DNA from: Cytospora piceicola
Lineage: Eukaryota; Ascomycota; Sordariomycetes; Diaporthales; Cytosporaceae
Reading direction: 5' to 3'
DNA: 64,000 nucleotides
Assembly: GCA_023375675.1 (NCBI GenBank)
Contig: JALQBC010000038.1
Span: forward strand, 62,001-126,000
The notes below the pieces were generated by a model. That model saw only the letters and a list, made by a program, of their open reading frames with translations, had not been told where the DNA came from and made no database searches. Of the stretch, positions 22,194 to 33,512 are shown piece by piece. How positions within the stretch are numbered: the first letter of the stretch is position 1; every line of letters begins with the position of its first letter. The position numbers and the translations under genes are program-made.

Positions 22194-23287
22194 GTCCGGG
22201 GTGGGTGAGTGCGGGCGTTTCTGCGGATTTGGGAGGCGGTTGAGCCCTGTCCCGTGCCTGTGAGGACTGGACCACCAGGCTCTCTGAGGGATGGGATGAA
22301 GGTGTATGACGGCGTATATGATTACTGTGATGGTCCCTAGGCGACCTCACAAAAGCCAAGGCCATGACGGTCCTTCCGGCACGATTATGTTTCTTGTTTT
22401 TCTTGCTTGATGTTATTCCTGGGGCTTGGGCATGTTTCCCCACGGACTGGACGACTGGGACGATGATGAGTCTTCAAAACGGGCTGATGAGACGCAGTGG
22501 TCACTCGTTAACTATTCACGAGATCCTGTGGTGTATAAGATTGTAAGAACTGGCGCGGTCAGAGCTCATTCTTTCAATGTTATTGATGACCCTCCATACT
22601 GTTCCAAGTACAAACTGAAGCCGATCAATGTTGGGGTCAATTTTCTGGGCGTTTCCTAATTCCTCGAAGGTTATCTGTGTCAAAGGAACTGGCCTGAAGC
22701 CTTCTCATACCTTGCAGACTACTCACTTCTCAATGATCACGACTCGAAATGAGAGGGTAAAAACGGCAATTATGGGCTTAAAAACCCCCGAGCAAAACAG
22801 ACTTATAAAACACAGTACCACAATACCCATACGCCAGCCTTGCCCAGCGACATGCTATGCCACTACTTGGGGATGTTACATCGTCATATGCACACCCGCC
22901 ATCAGGGGAAAGAAACCCTGGCTCATGCATCCAGTCATATGCTCTTGCGTGCAAATCGTGAAATATTCCTTTTTATCAGCCACCACGAGATTTGACCCAG
23001 GATCGATGAGCTTCACCACTCAACTTACACGCAGCCAACGGCTGCGGGGCCTGCTGCAGATCAACAGACAACTATCATGTGTTAGCCCAGTGCTGTTGGG
23101 GCAAGACAGTACGAGAAAGCATATTGAGAAGAATGCCACCAACCTATCACGAAGGACGAGTTCGTATCCTCAAAGAAAACACTAATGCATAGAATTTGAT
23201 GAGTCTCGTCATACACCATCATTTATGAAATTCTATGCAAAAGAAAGTGCTTCTTTCATCTTCAGCTCTGAAATTCAATCGCTCCCC
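22194..23287. other. Intergenic region between convergent genes
   Basis: The longest plus-strand frame (22628-23185) has composition typical of non-coding DNA and no motif. Short stretches resembling C/D-box snoRNA boxes near 22480 and 22585 lack a convincing terminal stem. No supported gene is seen. Confidence 0.4.
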
Positions 23288-24526
23288 CTATCGCTTCTTC
23301 ACGCTCGGCCTTGGCTTGCACTCATCCTGCTGGATTGGGTGCAGCATGATCTTGACGGGCTGCTGCTGCGTGTTCGCCTGGTATCCCTTTGACCAGTCGT
23401 AGCTGATGGCGTATGCGAAGATGTTGCCGTTCTTGTTGAAGTTGGTGGCTGTGATGCTTCCGCCCACGTTGGGGTAACCCTTGAGACGGTGCTTGGCGTC
23501 CTTGTCCCAGAAGTGGAACGTGCCGTCCGATCCGGCCGTGGAGAAGGTGCCGTGGACAGGGTGGAAGGAGATATCGTTTACGGCGTAGACGCTGGTGACG
23601 TTGCCCTGTGGTGGGTCGCGGTGGCACTTGAACGAGAAGTTGGAGCTGTTGACCGTCAGTGTATGGCCCGCAATATTCGGGGGTCAAAGGAGGTCGGGGA
23701 GGGCATCAGTGCTCCCAACTTACTTTGCGTCCTTCTCCTCCACATACTGAATCGCACACCGTCCCTCGATACTACCAATCGCGAAGCCCGCAGCATCCGT
23801 GAAGCAGCTGACCACCCTGGTCTGCCACTTAAGGGGGCTCTGGAGGGTCTTGTAGAACTTGTCCGGCTGGGCGAGGTTGACGACGTTGATGTAGCGGTCG
23901 GCGGTGCCCACGACCAGCAGATTGTCCCGGATGTCCATGCTGTACACGCGCTCCTGGCACTGTAGCGTCGCGGCGGGCGTGCTCTGCCTGCAGTCCCAGT
24001 ACTTGACCGTCTTGTCCCAAGAGCCCGTGGCGATCATGGGCGTGCCGTTGGCCTCGAAGCAGCGCACCGTCCGGATGGGGGCGTCGTGTGCGGCCACCTG
24101 CACCGTCTGTTGCGTGGCGAGGTCGCATAGCTTGGCTGTTTTGTCGGCGGAGGCGGAGACGATTTTGGTGCCGTCCTGGTTGTTTCCGCTTGGTTAGACT
24201 GAGGCGCATGGGGTGGGAAGAGGTGGGAGGTGGGAAGTGAGAAGTGAAGCACTTGCCTTGAACCAGTCGACGCTGAAGACGGGGCCATCGTGATCATAGG
24301 CGTGTCGGGGCTGAGCCTGGCCCTGAGGCGTAACCTCATAGATGCGGACCTTCTTGTCCCAACTGGCGACGGCGAGGAAATCTGACGGGGCGTTTATGTT
24401 CTTATTAAAAGTGATATCGGTGACACCATCGGTAGGAGGCTGCTCGACCGCGACGTCCTGCTTGAGGTCGCCCACCGTGTTGTTGGCGGCTGTGGCCGCA
24501 GAGCTGGCAGAACCGAATAGAGACAT
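23288..24526 (-). CDS. RAE1: Rae1/Gle2 WD-repeat mRNA export factor, 359 aa
   Basis: Exons are 24526-24257, 24175-23724 and 23645-23288. The first intron (81 nt) has a GC donor, AAG|GCAAGT, which alone restores SVDWFK-DGTKIVSASADKT; the second (78 nt) is GT-AG. The protein begins with a short FG-type segment (MSLFGSAS) and then carries WD-type blades, including FLAVASWDKKVRIYEV, MIATGSWDKTVKYWD, LLVVGTADRYINVV and GTFSTAGSDGTFHFWDKD. The QYVEEKD and NFSFKCHR region is typical of Rae1. The length matches the family (about 350-370). Rae1 binds the nucleoporin GLEBS motif and acts in poly(A) RNA export at the nuclear pore. Confidence 0.94.
24176..24256 (-). other. GC-AG intron in RAE1
   Basis: The donor AAG|GCAAGT matches the strong consensus typical of GC-AG introns. 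A CTAAC branch point and an ACCAG acceptor follow. The nearest GT (AA|GTGCTT) would break the WD-repeat frame. Confidence 0.85.
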
Positions 24527-25934
24527 CTTGGGTGATTTCCTCTAGCAGTGGTTATCTGCAGGTGTAGAAAACGAAGGGAACGAAGAGAACGAAGAGAAGC
24601 AGGCGCCTTTCTTGTTGGCAGTTAAGACGAGCCTTTGAGCTTCAATTAGTTTCAGGCTGCTGCAGCTCGCTCTATGGAAATTCGACGCGCCTGCCAGAAC
24701 CTGGTTCAGTGTTGAAAGATCCCTGTCGCAACGGGGGGACCTTGCAGCCTTACATAAGCCGGCCCTGATTGGCGACTGCTAGCGCGCCCCACTATCGCTC
24801 TTATATCAAAAAACTTTCCATCGCAGAGCCTCAAGTTTTCTTTTCCTTCCTTCCCTTTCCTCTCCAAGTTCCCCTCGCCCAACAAATCGCCATCGAAGCT
24901 TCACACGGAGACATCTCTCACGAGTTTGTCTCACAAGCATGCTTCGGGAGAAAGTCCCCGGACAATCTCCTTCCTCCAAGAAGGAGAACGCCGAAAGGCG
25001 CCGCCATAGAAGCACCACCGCGGCTGATCTCTATCCTCCTCTGATCCCTTGTCTGACTTTGCCTGCCCTGCCCCGTCGCTACATCTTTCGGTTCCCGCTT
25101 CATGGGGTCTAACACTGGCGATTCCACCTGACCGCGCTCCATGGACGAAGATATGAGTCCTGCGCACAGGGTGGCGTCACAGCCGTTGGCCTCTGGGGTG
25201 TGGCCGTTCGATGGCGGGGCGGACGTTATGGCGGTCTAGTGCTGGGGGCGCTCGTGGGGAGGGCTTGAGAGGTGTTTTCGTCGAGATTGATAGGTATGCG
25301 ATTGCCTTTGGTCAAGTTTACGCTTGACCGGGTTACTCGATGGGGCTCATTCTTGGTGCGAGGGGACTTCACACTTATCAACGTTACCACATAACCCCGT
25401 TGCCGTCTTCTGCTCTCTTGTCTGTCTCGGATGGAGTTGACAACCCAAACTTCTGGGCCTCGTGGGAGGCTTTTCTCGTCAACGAAGTCCTTGATCAGAC
25501 AAGGAAGCAGATGACAATTCCTTCTGAGTTCTACATGATGAACACACCTTATAGAGTCAAGCACTGAGGCAAAAGCCGCTGACGATTCAATAATGCGTTA
25601 TGGTTTCTGAATGAACTCTTTCTTTTCTTCCTTTTTTTTGTTATCACCCTTCCCTCTTTCACCTTAGATAGGGCAACAGCCTGCTTTGCTTAGATAGCAC
25701 AAGTATCCATATAGCAATTGAATCTATCATCAGTTGCCTTCTATATAACGTCCCAGATTGAGGGAGAATCTCATCGCAAGACTCCAGTGTTGTGACGGCA
25801 TGATGGCTAAATAAATAAAAAATAGTAGATGGTATCATCATATAGTAAAACATTACCCAACGTCATCCCTTATATTGCCCTGCCACCCACCCACTCCTGT
25901 AGCCTCCCCCAGGCACCACCCATGCATCATATTA
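24527..25934. other. Intergenic region
   Basis: The left end holds the RAE1 promoter. A plus-strand frame at 25340-25567 (75 codons, ending SEFYMMNTPYRVKH) and a short basic frame beginning at 24939 are the only protein-like stretches, and neither has a recognisable motif or splice partner. AT-rich sequence from 25600 to 25860 is probably the 3' flank of the next minus-strand gene. Confidence 0.4.
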
Positions 25935-27714
25935 TCACATCAGCCCTCCAATCACAATCTTGCCCACGTTGGCCATCTCGGTCTTCACTCCTCCCCTACT
26001 CGTATCCTCAAACTCCTTCACGATGCCCTGCACAATGATCTTGCGCACCCTGCTGTCCGCCTTGGTGAACAGCTCCGCGACGACGGCGTTGCAGTCCCTC
26101 GGCGTGGCCAGCAAGTTCAACAGCCGTGAGTAGGCGTCGATGAGGACATCGCACAGCGTCGCAAAGGTCTCGAAGAAGTCCGGGTCGAAGGGCAGGGACG
26201 GCGTCAGCAGGTGGACGTACTCCTCGCCGGGCATCATGTCCCCCTCGCACTGCCCGAAGCTCACCACGCTGGCCGAGCCGCCGAGCCCGTTGCCGACGGA
26301 CAGGCCGTTGTTGGACGACGAGGGGCCGGACGCGGAGGCCCCGCCGGGGCCGCCGGCGCCCGCCTCGGAGCCCTCCATGATGACCTCGTTGTTGGCGCTG
26401 CTGCTCCTCCTCGCCTTGGCCGAGGGCGTGGCCCGCCTGAACATGTGTGGTATCCGCGCGCGCGACAGCGTCGAGGTCGTCCCGCCCGTCTCGGAGTGGA
26501 GCTGCTGGAAGGAGTCGAACTCTGTGAGGAGCAGGTTCAGGGACCGGAGGAACTCGAGGGGCGTGGCCGAGTTGAGGTCGATGACGGTCGGGAGGGAGAG
26601 GCCGAGGAGGAGGTAGTTTGTGGCGCGGCGGGCTAGCCGTCGTGTGTCGAAGTAGGGCATCTTGGCGAGGTCGGGCTTGTCGAAGAGGAGGGTGTTGAAC
26701 CAGTAGACGCGGCCCTCGTGGCTACAGTCAGGCGGGTTAGCAGCTTGTCTCGTCCGGCGTGTATATGTGTAGGGAGGGGAGGGGGGCTTGGGACGGAAAC
26801 GGGACATACGCCTTCCGCAGATACTCCAACGTGGATATCCTCTTGTTCGCCAACTCCTGTATGTGCTGGTGCAATATATTGGACTCGCCCGGCGCGCCCC
26901 CCGAGGACGGCGGGGGCGCCATCATGCCCCCGGCGGTCGGGAACCCATTCACGGTCGCGCCCCCCGTGCCTGTCCTGCTCAACATCCTGGCGTTGCCGCT
27001 GGACGGCGACTGGAAGTACCCGCGGGCAATGTCCAGGGAAGACCTCGCAGTCGTCGACGTGCGCGGCGTGAAGAAGCCGGCGGCGTCCCGTGTCTTTGGC
27101 GGAAGCTTCGCGGCCGACGAGAGCGCAAAGTCCGGCAGGGCGGGCGGCTGGCCGTTGTCGATCACGACCGTCTCTGCGTTGTTGTTGTCGTTGGCGGTGC
27201 GTCCTCCTCCTCCTCCTCCTCCTCCTCCGTGTTGTGCGGGCTCGTATGTGTCTATGCCGAGGGCAGCTCCGACGCCATTCCTGTCCCGGAGGGAGTAGCT
27301 TGAGTTTGCGCGGCGCCGTAGGCCCTTGTAACTTCGTGGAGACTGCTGCTGTTGTCGTTGCCGCTGCCGTTGCTGCTGCTGCTGCTGCGGTTGTGTTTGT
27401 GGTTGTGGTTGTCGTGGCTGTGGTAATTGTGTCCGTGTGTAGGGGGAGTTAGAGTTGTCCCGGTAGGGCTGGAACGGGTCGCCGAATGTCGCGCCGTTCG
27501 CAAAAGTGGTCACTCCGCCTGTCGTTGCCGGCGCAGCTGGTCCCGTATTCGGTCGTGATCGCGAGTTCGAGCTGGAGAAGAAGGACAAGGACGAGAGGTT
27601 GAAGAGCGTGGTAGGAGTTGGTGATGGGACATTGGCGGCGTCGGGCCCAGAACCACCTCTCCCGGACCTCTTCATAACGGACGATCGGGTTCGGGCGTGG
27701 GGCCCCCCATCCAC
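25935..27714 (-). CDS. Conserved fungal-type protein with low-complexity N-terminus, 563 aa
   Basis: Exons are 27714-26810 and 26721-25935. The 88-nt intron (GTATGT...CTGTAG, branch CTAAC) splits an Ala codon between STLEYLRKA and HEGRVYWFNTLLF. The first 300 residues are disordered: a Gln/Arg tract, a nine-glycine run, and Ser/Thr/Pro-rich segments. The ordered part starts at HIQELANKRISTLEYLRKAHEGR and continues through DTRRLARRATNYLLLGLSLP. It closes with a helical C-terminus (FETFATLCDVLIDAYSRLLNLL...KIIVQGIVKEFED) after a low-complexity insert. I recognise the layout as a typical fungal protein of unknown function but cannot name a family. The start could be Met1 or Met14. Confidence 0.8.
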
Positions 27715-29002
27715 TAAAATTTGGCCTACCCTACTGTAAGATTGCGATTGCCCGCGTCCACACTGAGCAGCCCGCTAACTGAGCCCGCTGCCACGTGCTG
27801 TCAAGGTCAAGAAACCCCCGATTTGCTCAGGGTTCTGAGGGGTGTAGTGAGTGCTCCAGGGGCCCTTAGTTTTGCGCAATCAGCCCTACGACAGCCTAAC
27901 AGTTTTCTGAGCGGGGGGGAGGGGGGGAGAATGCGGTTTATAAATGATCGTGAGAACTGGCAATGAGGGAACTACGGGGGAATGTAAGACTCAGTCAGCT
28001 ATGATCAATGTTACATTTCCGGCAGCAGATACTTCGGATGGAAAAGCGAACCAGATATCGCTGGGGGGGCCAGAGTTGCATTCCTACGATAGATAGTCCT
28101 GTTTGGTATCCCTTCCCAGCGTTCCAGCGTTCCATCACCAACATCTTACGCCCCGGGGTTGCCTCCTTGAGCACGTGTATGTACGTACAAGGGATCATGA
28201 TCACCCAGCAGCTTGGCACAGAGTAGGAACGACATGGGCATCGGACATGGGTTTGCTTTTGCTTATGCACCCCCTCAGGCCATGAATATGTCCCAACTCG
28301 GCGGCGGCACAGCAAACACGACCCATCTGAAACGGTCTAGTGCGTTGACTGTTGAATAGAATAGAGCATAGAGCATGCGAGTACACACGAGTACAGTAAC
28401 AACACCTATCTAAAGCGGGTGGTTTTGCGATTGGGCCCGGACTATGATGCAAACCTACTTAAGTACGAGGAACTTGAGGAGATAGATAGTCTAATGGCAT
28501 TTCCAGGGGCCTTTACCCGGAAAGCCAGGGTCTTCAGGCTGCGACTGCTAACAAACCCAGCCAAATAGGTACCTATGTAGGTATATAGACGGCCACTGAA
28601 CTATGCGCTCAGGGCATCCATCTACTGTATATCCCAAAGATACTGTGACCGAAAGCGTAATTGCGTAAGTTGGCCTATAGAGTTTATTTGTCCTCCTCAT
28701 AACCTACAAACGAATTACCCAGGTAGGTAATTAACGGTGACGTGATGCAAGCCTAAACTTCCCCTTTTACTGGTCTTCTGAGCTTCCAAGCTTTCAAGGT
28801 TGCTTGTAGCCGCCCCTGAACTGAAATGAGTGAGTGGTATTTGCTCTCTCCCCGAATTCGCTGTATTATAGCACAGGCATCCATCCCACATTCTCACTAT
28901 CAACGACGAGAACACCATACTTAGGGAACTCAAGACAACAAACACCTCCAGACTAGTTAGACTGGACCAATCATATCTTCCCTAGATCGCACAGCACCAA
29001 AC
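27715..29002. other. Divergent intergenic region
   Basis: This region of 1.29 kb lies between divergent genes. It contains a G-run (27915-27930) and copies of the GGTACCTA/CAGGTAGGTA motif at about 28567-28582 and 28720-28732. No gene or RNA is recognised. The last 100 bp form the leader of the cytidylyltransferase gene. Confidence 0.45.
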
Positions 29003-30389
29003 ATGTCAGGAATAGACCCAGTCTCTCCCCCAGGGGAACCCGCCCCCGAGGTCCTGGAGGGCCGCATATGGGTGGACGGCTGCTGGGACTTCTTCCACCA
29101 CGGGCACGCGGGGGCCATGATGCAGGCGCGCCAGCTGGGCGAGGAGCTGTACGTCGGCGTGCACTCGGACGAGTCGATCCTGGAGAACAAGGGCCCGACG
29201 GTCATGAACCTGCAGGAGCGCCTCGCCGCCGTCGACGCCTGCCGCTGGGTCACGCGCAGCGTGCCGCGCGCGCCCTACGTCACGCAGCTCGGCTGGATCA
29301 CCCACCACGGGTGCAAGTACGTCGTGCACGGCGACGACATCACGTCGGACAGCAGCGGCGAGGACTGCTACCGCTTCGTCAAGGAGGCCGGCCGCTTCCA
29401 GGTCGTCAGGCGCACCCCGTCCATCTCCACCACCGACCTCGTCGGCCGCATGCTGCTCTGCACCCGCACCCACTTCATCAGGTCCCTGCGGCGGCGGCTC
29501 GCGGGCGACGAGGGCCACGGTAGCGAGGCCGAGAGGAGGGCCGAGGGCGCCGCCATGAGGGAGCGCGTGCGGCAGTACGCCACCGACGAGACGGCCAAGG
29601 CCCCCGGCGCGAGCGTCTGGTTCTGGGAGGCCGAGGCCATGCACACCAAGACGGGCCACGACGACATCCACGACGAGGGCGCCTTCACGCAGCTCTTCGA
29701 GGGCCCGACGCCCAGGCCCGGCCAGAGGCTGGTGTACGTCGACGGCGGGTTCGACTTGTTCTCGAGCGGGCACATCGAGTTCCTGCGCCTCGTGGTGGAG
29801 ACGGAGGAGAGGCTCGCCGCCCAGAAGGGCTGGGACAAGGACTATTCCCCCGTCTACGTTGTCGCGGGTGTGCACGACGACGAGGTCATCAACCACTGGA
29901 AGGGTGTGAACTACCCCATCATGAACATCTACGAGCGAGGCTTGTGTGTGCTGCAGTGCAGGGTAAGTTTCTTTATCATTGACCCCCCCTCCCCCCACTA
30001 TGTCAGTAAGAAGGTTTTGGATATTAATATGACGGCAGTATGTCAACTGCGTGATCTTCGGCGCGCCATTTACACCGACTAAACCCTACCTGACATCCTG
30101 GTCATGGGGTACTCCCCACGCCGTATACCACGGGCCTACGTCCTTCATGCCTCTCACCTACGACCCTTACACGGCCCCTAAGGAACTCGGCATCTACCAG
30201 GAAATCGGCGAGCACACCTTCCAGGATGTCAACGCGGGCAACATCGTGGACCGCATCATGTCAAGCCGGAAACAGTACGAGGAGAGACAGCGGCGAAAGG
30301 GTGAGAAGGCCGACGTGGAGGCCGCCGCCAGGCTCAGGGAGCAACTGGAGGAGGAGCAACGGGAAAAGGAGGCGCAAGGCCCCAACTAA
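29003..30389 (+). CDS. ECT1: Ethanolamine-phosphate cytidylyltransferase, 436 aa
   Basis: Exons are 29003-29962 and 30039-30389. The 76-nt intron (AGG|GTAAGT...CGGCAG) restores LQCRYVNCVIFGAPFTPTK. Two tandem nucleotidyltransferase domains are visible: the first begins RIWVDGCWDFFHHGHAGAM with the HxGH motif at about residues 32-35, and contains HGDDI and RRTPSISTTDLVGRML. The second begins RLVYVDGGFDLFSSGHIEFL. This duplicated layout distinguishes the enzyme from choline-phosphate cytidylyltransferase. It makes CDP-ethanolamine from CTP and phosphoethanolamine in the Kennedy pathway to phosphatidylethanolamine. A charged Arg/Glu-rich helix closes the C-terminus. Confidence 0.95.
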
Positions 30390-31405
30390 TTATGATTACC
30401 TGCAGTATTGTATTGGAGGTGGAGGCGTTCAGGAGGAGGTCTTCCATGAATAAGGGGGCAGGGGGATTCAACGTGTCCGTGCTTTGGAAGTTTACTTTGG
30501 GTGGTCAAGGTCGTCAACAGCATCTTGACGGGGTTGGTTAGCGGTCTAATACAGACGACGACATGAAACACGGCAAATTCCAATCCTTGAGGCGCCTCTA
30601 TCGCCCTCAAAATAACATCCCCTACTATCTCCACCCTCTCTCCGGGTCCCCGACCCTCCTCGAACGCGGTATAGCCGCCTTGAAGAGCAACAAATCTAAA
30701 CAGAAGAGAACGGTGACACTCTAATGGTTGTGACATCGACCTAATATGACATAGACCAAGGTTAGGTGATCGGACTGTGACTGGTTCCTTTACTACATTC
30801 GTTGTCGACTGTGACTAGCTCGTTTACTGCAATCGTTTTTGACTATGACTGACTCCTTGACTACATTCATTGGAATTTATTTGTGCCTTTATGACTGAGA
30901 TCGAAAATAGTGTCTAGGCTATACAACGAGTGTGACGGAGGTCTAGGTAGTATGTAGACGTAGGTATGTGTTTGTTTTCTGTGTTGTGTTTGTTTCCGGG
31001 GAGGCTATGCTTCTGTCGAACCCAGCAGACAGACCAAGCCTCGTGACCAATTGCACACTCTTCCGAACCCTTACTCTTTTTTTGGTTTTCCTCCCATAGA
31101 ATACGTCTGTATGCAATGCTATCCCCTCCTTCCCCTTTCCCCAATTGACAAAAGAACAGCGTTAACTCGTGATCCCAACCTTTTTTGGACCAAATCCCAA
31201 ATTCAAGTCTCTCCCATCCAAAGTTTCCCATTCCCAACTCCATGCTTGTCGCTTATTGCAAAATGATTCTGTTTCTCTCCGCCAGTCGGACTTTGTCGTC
31301 CCTATGGCAGTGTTGCCACCATTACGCTGTACTTGTAATCGTCTTGTTCCTCGGTGCATCTCTCTTCGGTTTGTAGAGCATTCCACAGCAGCCCGACCCT
31401 CTGCA
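30390..31405. other. Convergent intergenic region with tandem repeat
   Basis: This stretch lies between the 3' ends of two convergent genes. It contains a three-copy, roughly 34-bp imperfect tandem repeat (30773-30873). No gene is seen. Confidence 0.45.
30773..30873. repeat. Three-copy imperfect 34-bp tandem repeat
   Basis: The units start at 30773, 30807 and 30841. Each begins GACT(G/A)TGACT and ends in a CATTC(G/A)TT-like stretch. Unit lengths are 34, 34 and 33 bp, with scattered substitutions. Confidence 0.75.
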
Positions 31406-32003
31406 CTACGGTCGGTGGTGGGAGATGCCCAGCTTCTGCATGAAGTTCCTCCGCCTGCCAGACTTGGCCGACGATCCACCATCACTTGACACTCTTAGGT
31501 GAAAGTGGTGGTGATGTCGGTCCGTCACGTTCCCGTGGTCGTCGGTCGAGTCTGAGGCGAAACTGGCGCCGCCGTCCTTGGAGGGTGGTCTCGCCATGCT
31601 GCTCAGTGCCGGCGTTCCGGGGATAGTGGATAGCCTGCCGTGTTCCTCCCTGCCCGGCGAGGGCTCCGACTCGCTGTCGACGGCGACCATCTCGCTGTAC
31701 ATTTGCTCCATCTCAGGCGTGATGATCCCGTGGTTGGTGGCCCGCTTGTTTTTGGCCAGGAACGATCGCCTCTGCCGGGACTGTACACGGCTTACTGCGA
31801 TATCGTCCTGGGAGATGCATGCATCAGGCGAGGTGTTGGCATCAGGGTGTGGTAGGGTTGTGTTGCGCTCTATAGCTCTTGTTAGTTGTGGTTCACTGAG
31901 AGGGTTTGCATGAGTGGAGCTTACTCCCGCAGAACGGCTCAGGGAAGCCCGTGTTTCGGCTCCGAGGCCGAGAGGATGTGTCGCTGTAGGATATAGAACT
32001 CAT
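31406..32003 (-). CDS. Hypothetical Ser/His-rich basic protein, 180 aa
   Basis: Exons are 32003-31925 and 31869-31406. The 55-nt intron has a GTAAGC donor, a CTAAC branch point and a CTATAG acceptor, and creates the join FCG-KRN. The protein starts MSSISYSDTSSRPRSR and contains an ordered-looking basic helix (SRQRRSFLAKNKRATNHGII) running into TPEMEQMYSEMVAVD. It ends with a His-rich run (DRHHHHFHLRV) and a basic tail (GRRRNFMQKLGISHHRP). There is no signal peptide or membrane segment. The composition suggests a largely disordered regulatory protein, but I recognise no family. The splice signals and frame agreement make it a credible gene. Confidence 0.65.
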
Positions 32004-32665
32004 ACTGCCGGTTTCTACAGTGCCCCAACTTTCACGAGGAGCTCGACGAGGTCTGCGAATAGAAACCATGATGATTTAGCTGGATATCCAGATGGGTCTT
32101 GTTGCTGAGGAAATAGGTTGCGGGCTCGGTTGTGTCTCTTTCTCTCTCTCGGTTCAGACAGATGAGAGATGTCCCTGACTAAGAACTCCGAGGAGCACTG
32201 GGCTCTTATTGTACCCAGTCTGTAAGTTTTGATCAAGACCGGCACGCTCGAAGGCTGAGTGACGAAATGAAGTTGTTCTAGAAAAAGACGAGAGCAACTC
32301 AAACAAAGTGACAGGTGGGTATGCTCATTTCATCAATACTCTAATCAAGGGAATGAGTAAACAGGGAAGGTGTTTGCCAAGTTCAGCGGATATAGGCGCA
32401 AATCATCCAAGAAAGTAGGAAACAAACGAGTCCGTGATGCTATCAAAGCTTGGAGGCAGACTACTTAGGAAAGTTGATCGATGATCAGGCAAAGGGTCTG
32501 TAGAGGCGGCGAGGAAGCCCATTATCATGTAGGCCGGGCTTGGGGCTCCGATGACACGAGCCGGTAGCCGATCTCATTGTTGGGATCCATGCCTGGTAAT
32601 CTCGACTCCCACGGGGAAATTGAGAGGCAAACGAAGGCAAACGAAGGCAGACTGGGCCTCAATTT

Positions 32666-32689
32666 CCACCTCCACCTCCACCTCCACCT
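32666..32689. repeat. (CCACCT)4 hexanucleotide repeat
   Basis: There are four perfect tandem units of CCACCT in non-coding sequence. Confidence 0.85.
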
Positions 32690-33488
32690 CAGAGAACGTC
32701 ACCTGCAGTTTGTATGCACTAGGTAACAAACTCGGGTCCCACTCCAGATTCTGTGGCCATCGATGGCCGTCGATGACCCGCTGGAGCCACCCGCTTGGGT
32801 GGGATGGGCTGATGGGAGAGGATGGGGCGCGTCTTCTTCAGGTGCTTGCGCTGCGGCTGCAACGAGTGGTAGACAGAAGAGTTCGGGAACAACTGTAAGG
32901 CTGAGGCTCACCTGCAAAGGGTTTAGGCGAGAATAGTGGAACCCTCGCTGGAGATTGACAGCGGTTGGGCGGCCGTATGGCGGGCAGGGCGGGTTGGTAC
33001 CTGAGTACAGGCTTCCGGGGGTTGGTGCCGCGGTAAAATACCAGGTGGCGGCACAGATGTTTCTTGTCTTGTCTCTGTAACCGGCTTCACTCACGCCGAC
33101 CAGGTCTTGGCCCACGGTACTGTTTCTGACCTGAATTCAAAGGCTATATTGACTCGATATTGGTCAAGATGGAAATTCCTGCCCTTTTTTCCACTTGCAG
33201 GGTTGTCGGTATTGGAAGTCAGGTAAATAAGTTCAAGACTGGCCCGGGACAGGCAGGAGGCTCAAGAAAGTCAGTTGCCTCTCAAGGTTATGCTGCCGGT
33301 GCTTAATCAAGGTTGAGGTTAGAGAAGCCTGAATAGTTCTGATGATCAGGGTCAGAGCAGGCGGTCAAGGAGATCTTATAGGGTAGCTAAGTCTGAGGCG
33401 TCGGGCCGACCAAGGTAAACTTCAAGACAAAGGCAGAAGGAAGATGACTTGGGGGCTCGAGGCCATTTAATAGGCTGGCTCGGGGTAT

Positions 33489-33512
33489 GCGTGTGTGTGT
33501 GCGTGTGGTGTG
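33489..33512. repeat. GT-rich microsatellite
   Basis: This is a short, interrupted run of GT/GC dinucleotides (GCGTGTGTGTGTGCGTGTG). Confidence 0.8.

Noticed and set aside
22460..22625. Stretches resembling C/D-box snoRNA boxes (TGATGAG, GATGACC, CTGA)
   Set aside because: Box spacing is irregular and I found no terminal stem or convincing guide region.
22970..23060. tRNA-like B-box on the minus strand (GGGTCAAATC)
   Set aside because: No matching T-arm stem, anticodon arm or acceptor stem could be drawn around it.
22628..23185. 185-codon plus-strand frame
   Set aside because: Codon use and composition look non-coding, and there is no motif, splice structure or good start context.
25340..25567. 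75-codon plus-strand frame
   Set aside because: The sequence is protein-like but has no start context, splice partner or known motif, so it is mentioned only in the intergenic note.
29006..30046. 346-codon minus-strand frame over the cytidylyltransferase gene
   Set aside because: It is an antisense shadow of a high-GC gene; the plus strand has both HxGH-type domains and the right length.
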